Below, piece after piece: positions 63,980 through 64,000 of a DNA stretch of 64,000 bases. Under the pieces are notes generated by a model. The model had not been told where the DNA came from. It saw only the letters and a program-made list of their open reading frames with translations, and made no database searches. The translations under genes were made by a program, and so were the position numbers. The DNA is from Rhizophagus clarus. Its lineage: Eukaryota; Glomeromycota; Glomeromycetes; Glomerales; Glomeraceae. The DNA lies in NCBI GenBank assembly GCA_015698045.1, contig BLAL01000228.1:1539001-1603000 (forward strand), given 5' to 3'. Each line of letters starts with the position of its first letter. The stretch's first letter is position 1.

Positions 63980-64000
63980 CTATAAAATAAATTAATTAAT

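Noticed and set aside
1..64000. tRNA, rRNA, CRISPR array, bacterial operon signals
   Set aside because: No tRNA A/B-box pair with cloverleaf, no rRNA core and no regularly spaced identical repeats were seen; the spliced genes show a eukaryotic nuclear sequence.

Overview
The window reads as nuclear DNA of an arbuscular mycorrhizal fungus (Glomeromycotina, most like Rhizophagus). This is inferred from very AT-rich DNA full of homopolymers, genes with many short GT-AG introns, a BTB-BACK-TLDc gene, a tyrosine-kinase-like kinase with an N-terminal zinc-ribbon-like motif, a Tc1-family transposon and relics of an expanded RNA-dependent RNA polymerase family. No database search was possible. Gene models were built by hand from splice signals with exon phases checked for consistency.

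Layout, left to right. 52-3964 (+): insulin-degrading-enzyme-type M16 metalloprotease, 5' end outside the window, ending in a peroxisomal-type SKL. 8543-9651 (+): SAM methyltransferase. 10909-12503 (-): acidic, Ser/Asn-rich protein with an N-terminal Cys4 module. 17025-18746 (-): seven-transmembrane receptor. 18747-31264: a long gene-poor stretch with decayed coding traces and repeats. 31268-34687: complete Tc1-type transposon with an intact three-exon DD34E transposase and a convergent second gene encoding a Cys-rich, SAM-like protein. 36481-37420: tandem duplication upstream of the BTB-BACK-TLDc gene (37673-39175, +). 39569-40310 (-): secreted cupredoxin, probably GPI-anchored.

41663-52733 is a compact housekeeping block. 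UTP7/WDR46 (-, rRNA processing) and Aquarius (+, spliceosomal helicase, 24 exons) are divergent across 239 bp holding an ATCACGTGAT palindrome. PIG-C/GPI2 (-, GPI anchor synthesis) is convergent with Aquarius.

52740-59080 is a graveyard. It holds a kinase-like remnant carrying an array of mutually similar intron-like units with TACTAAC branch points (53255-54035), a coiled-coil fragment, and a frameshifted cellular RNA-dependent RNA polymerase pseudogene (about 56390-58306). The right end holds an acidic protein of unknown function (59083-59985, -), a TKL-type kinase (60511-62174, -), a GC-richer island, and the last exon of a gene running off the window (63770-63979, -).

The best candidates for something undescribed are the two-gene Tc1 element and the intron-like array. 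Next are the RdRP pseudogene and the repeated CACGTG sites.
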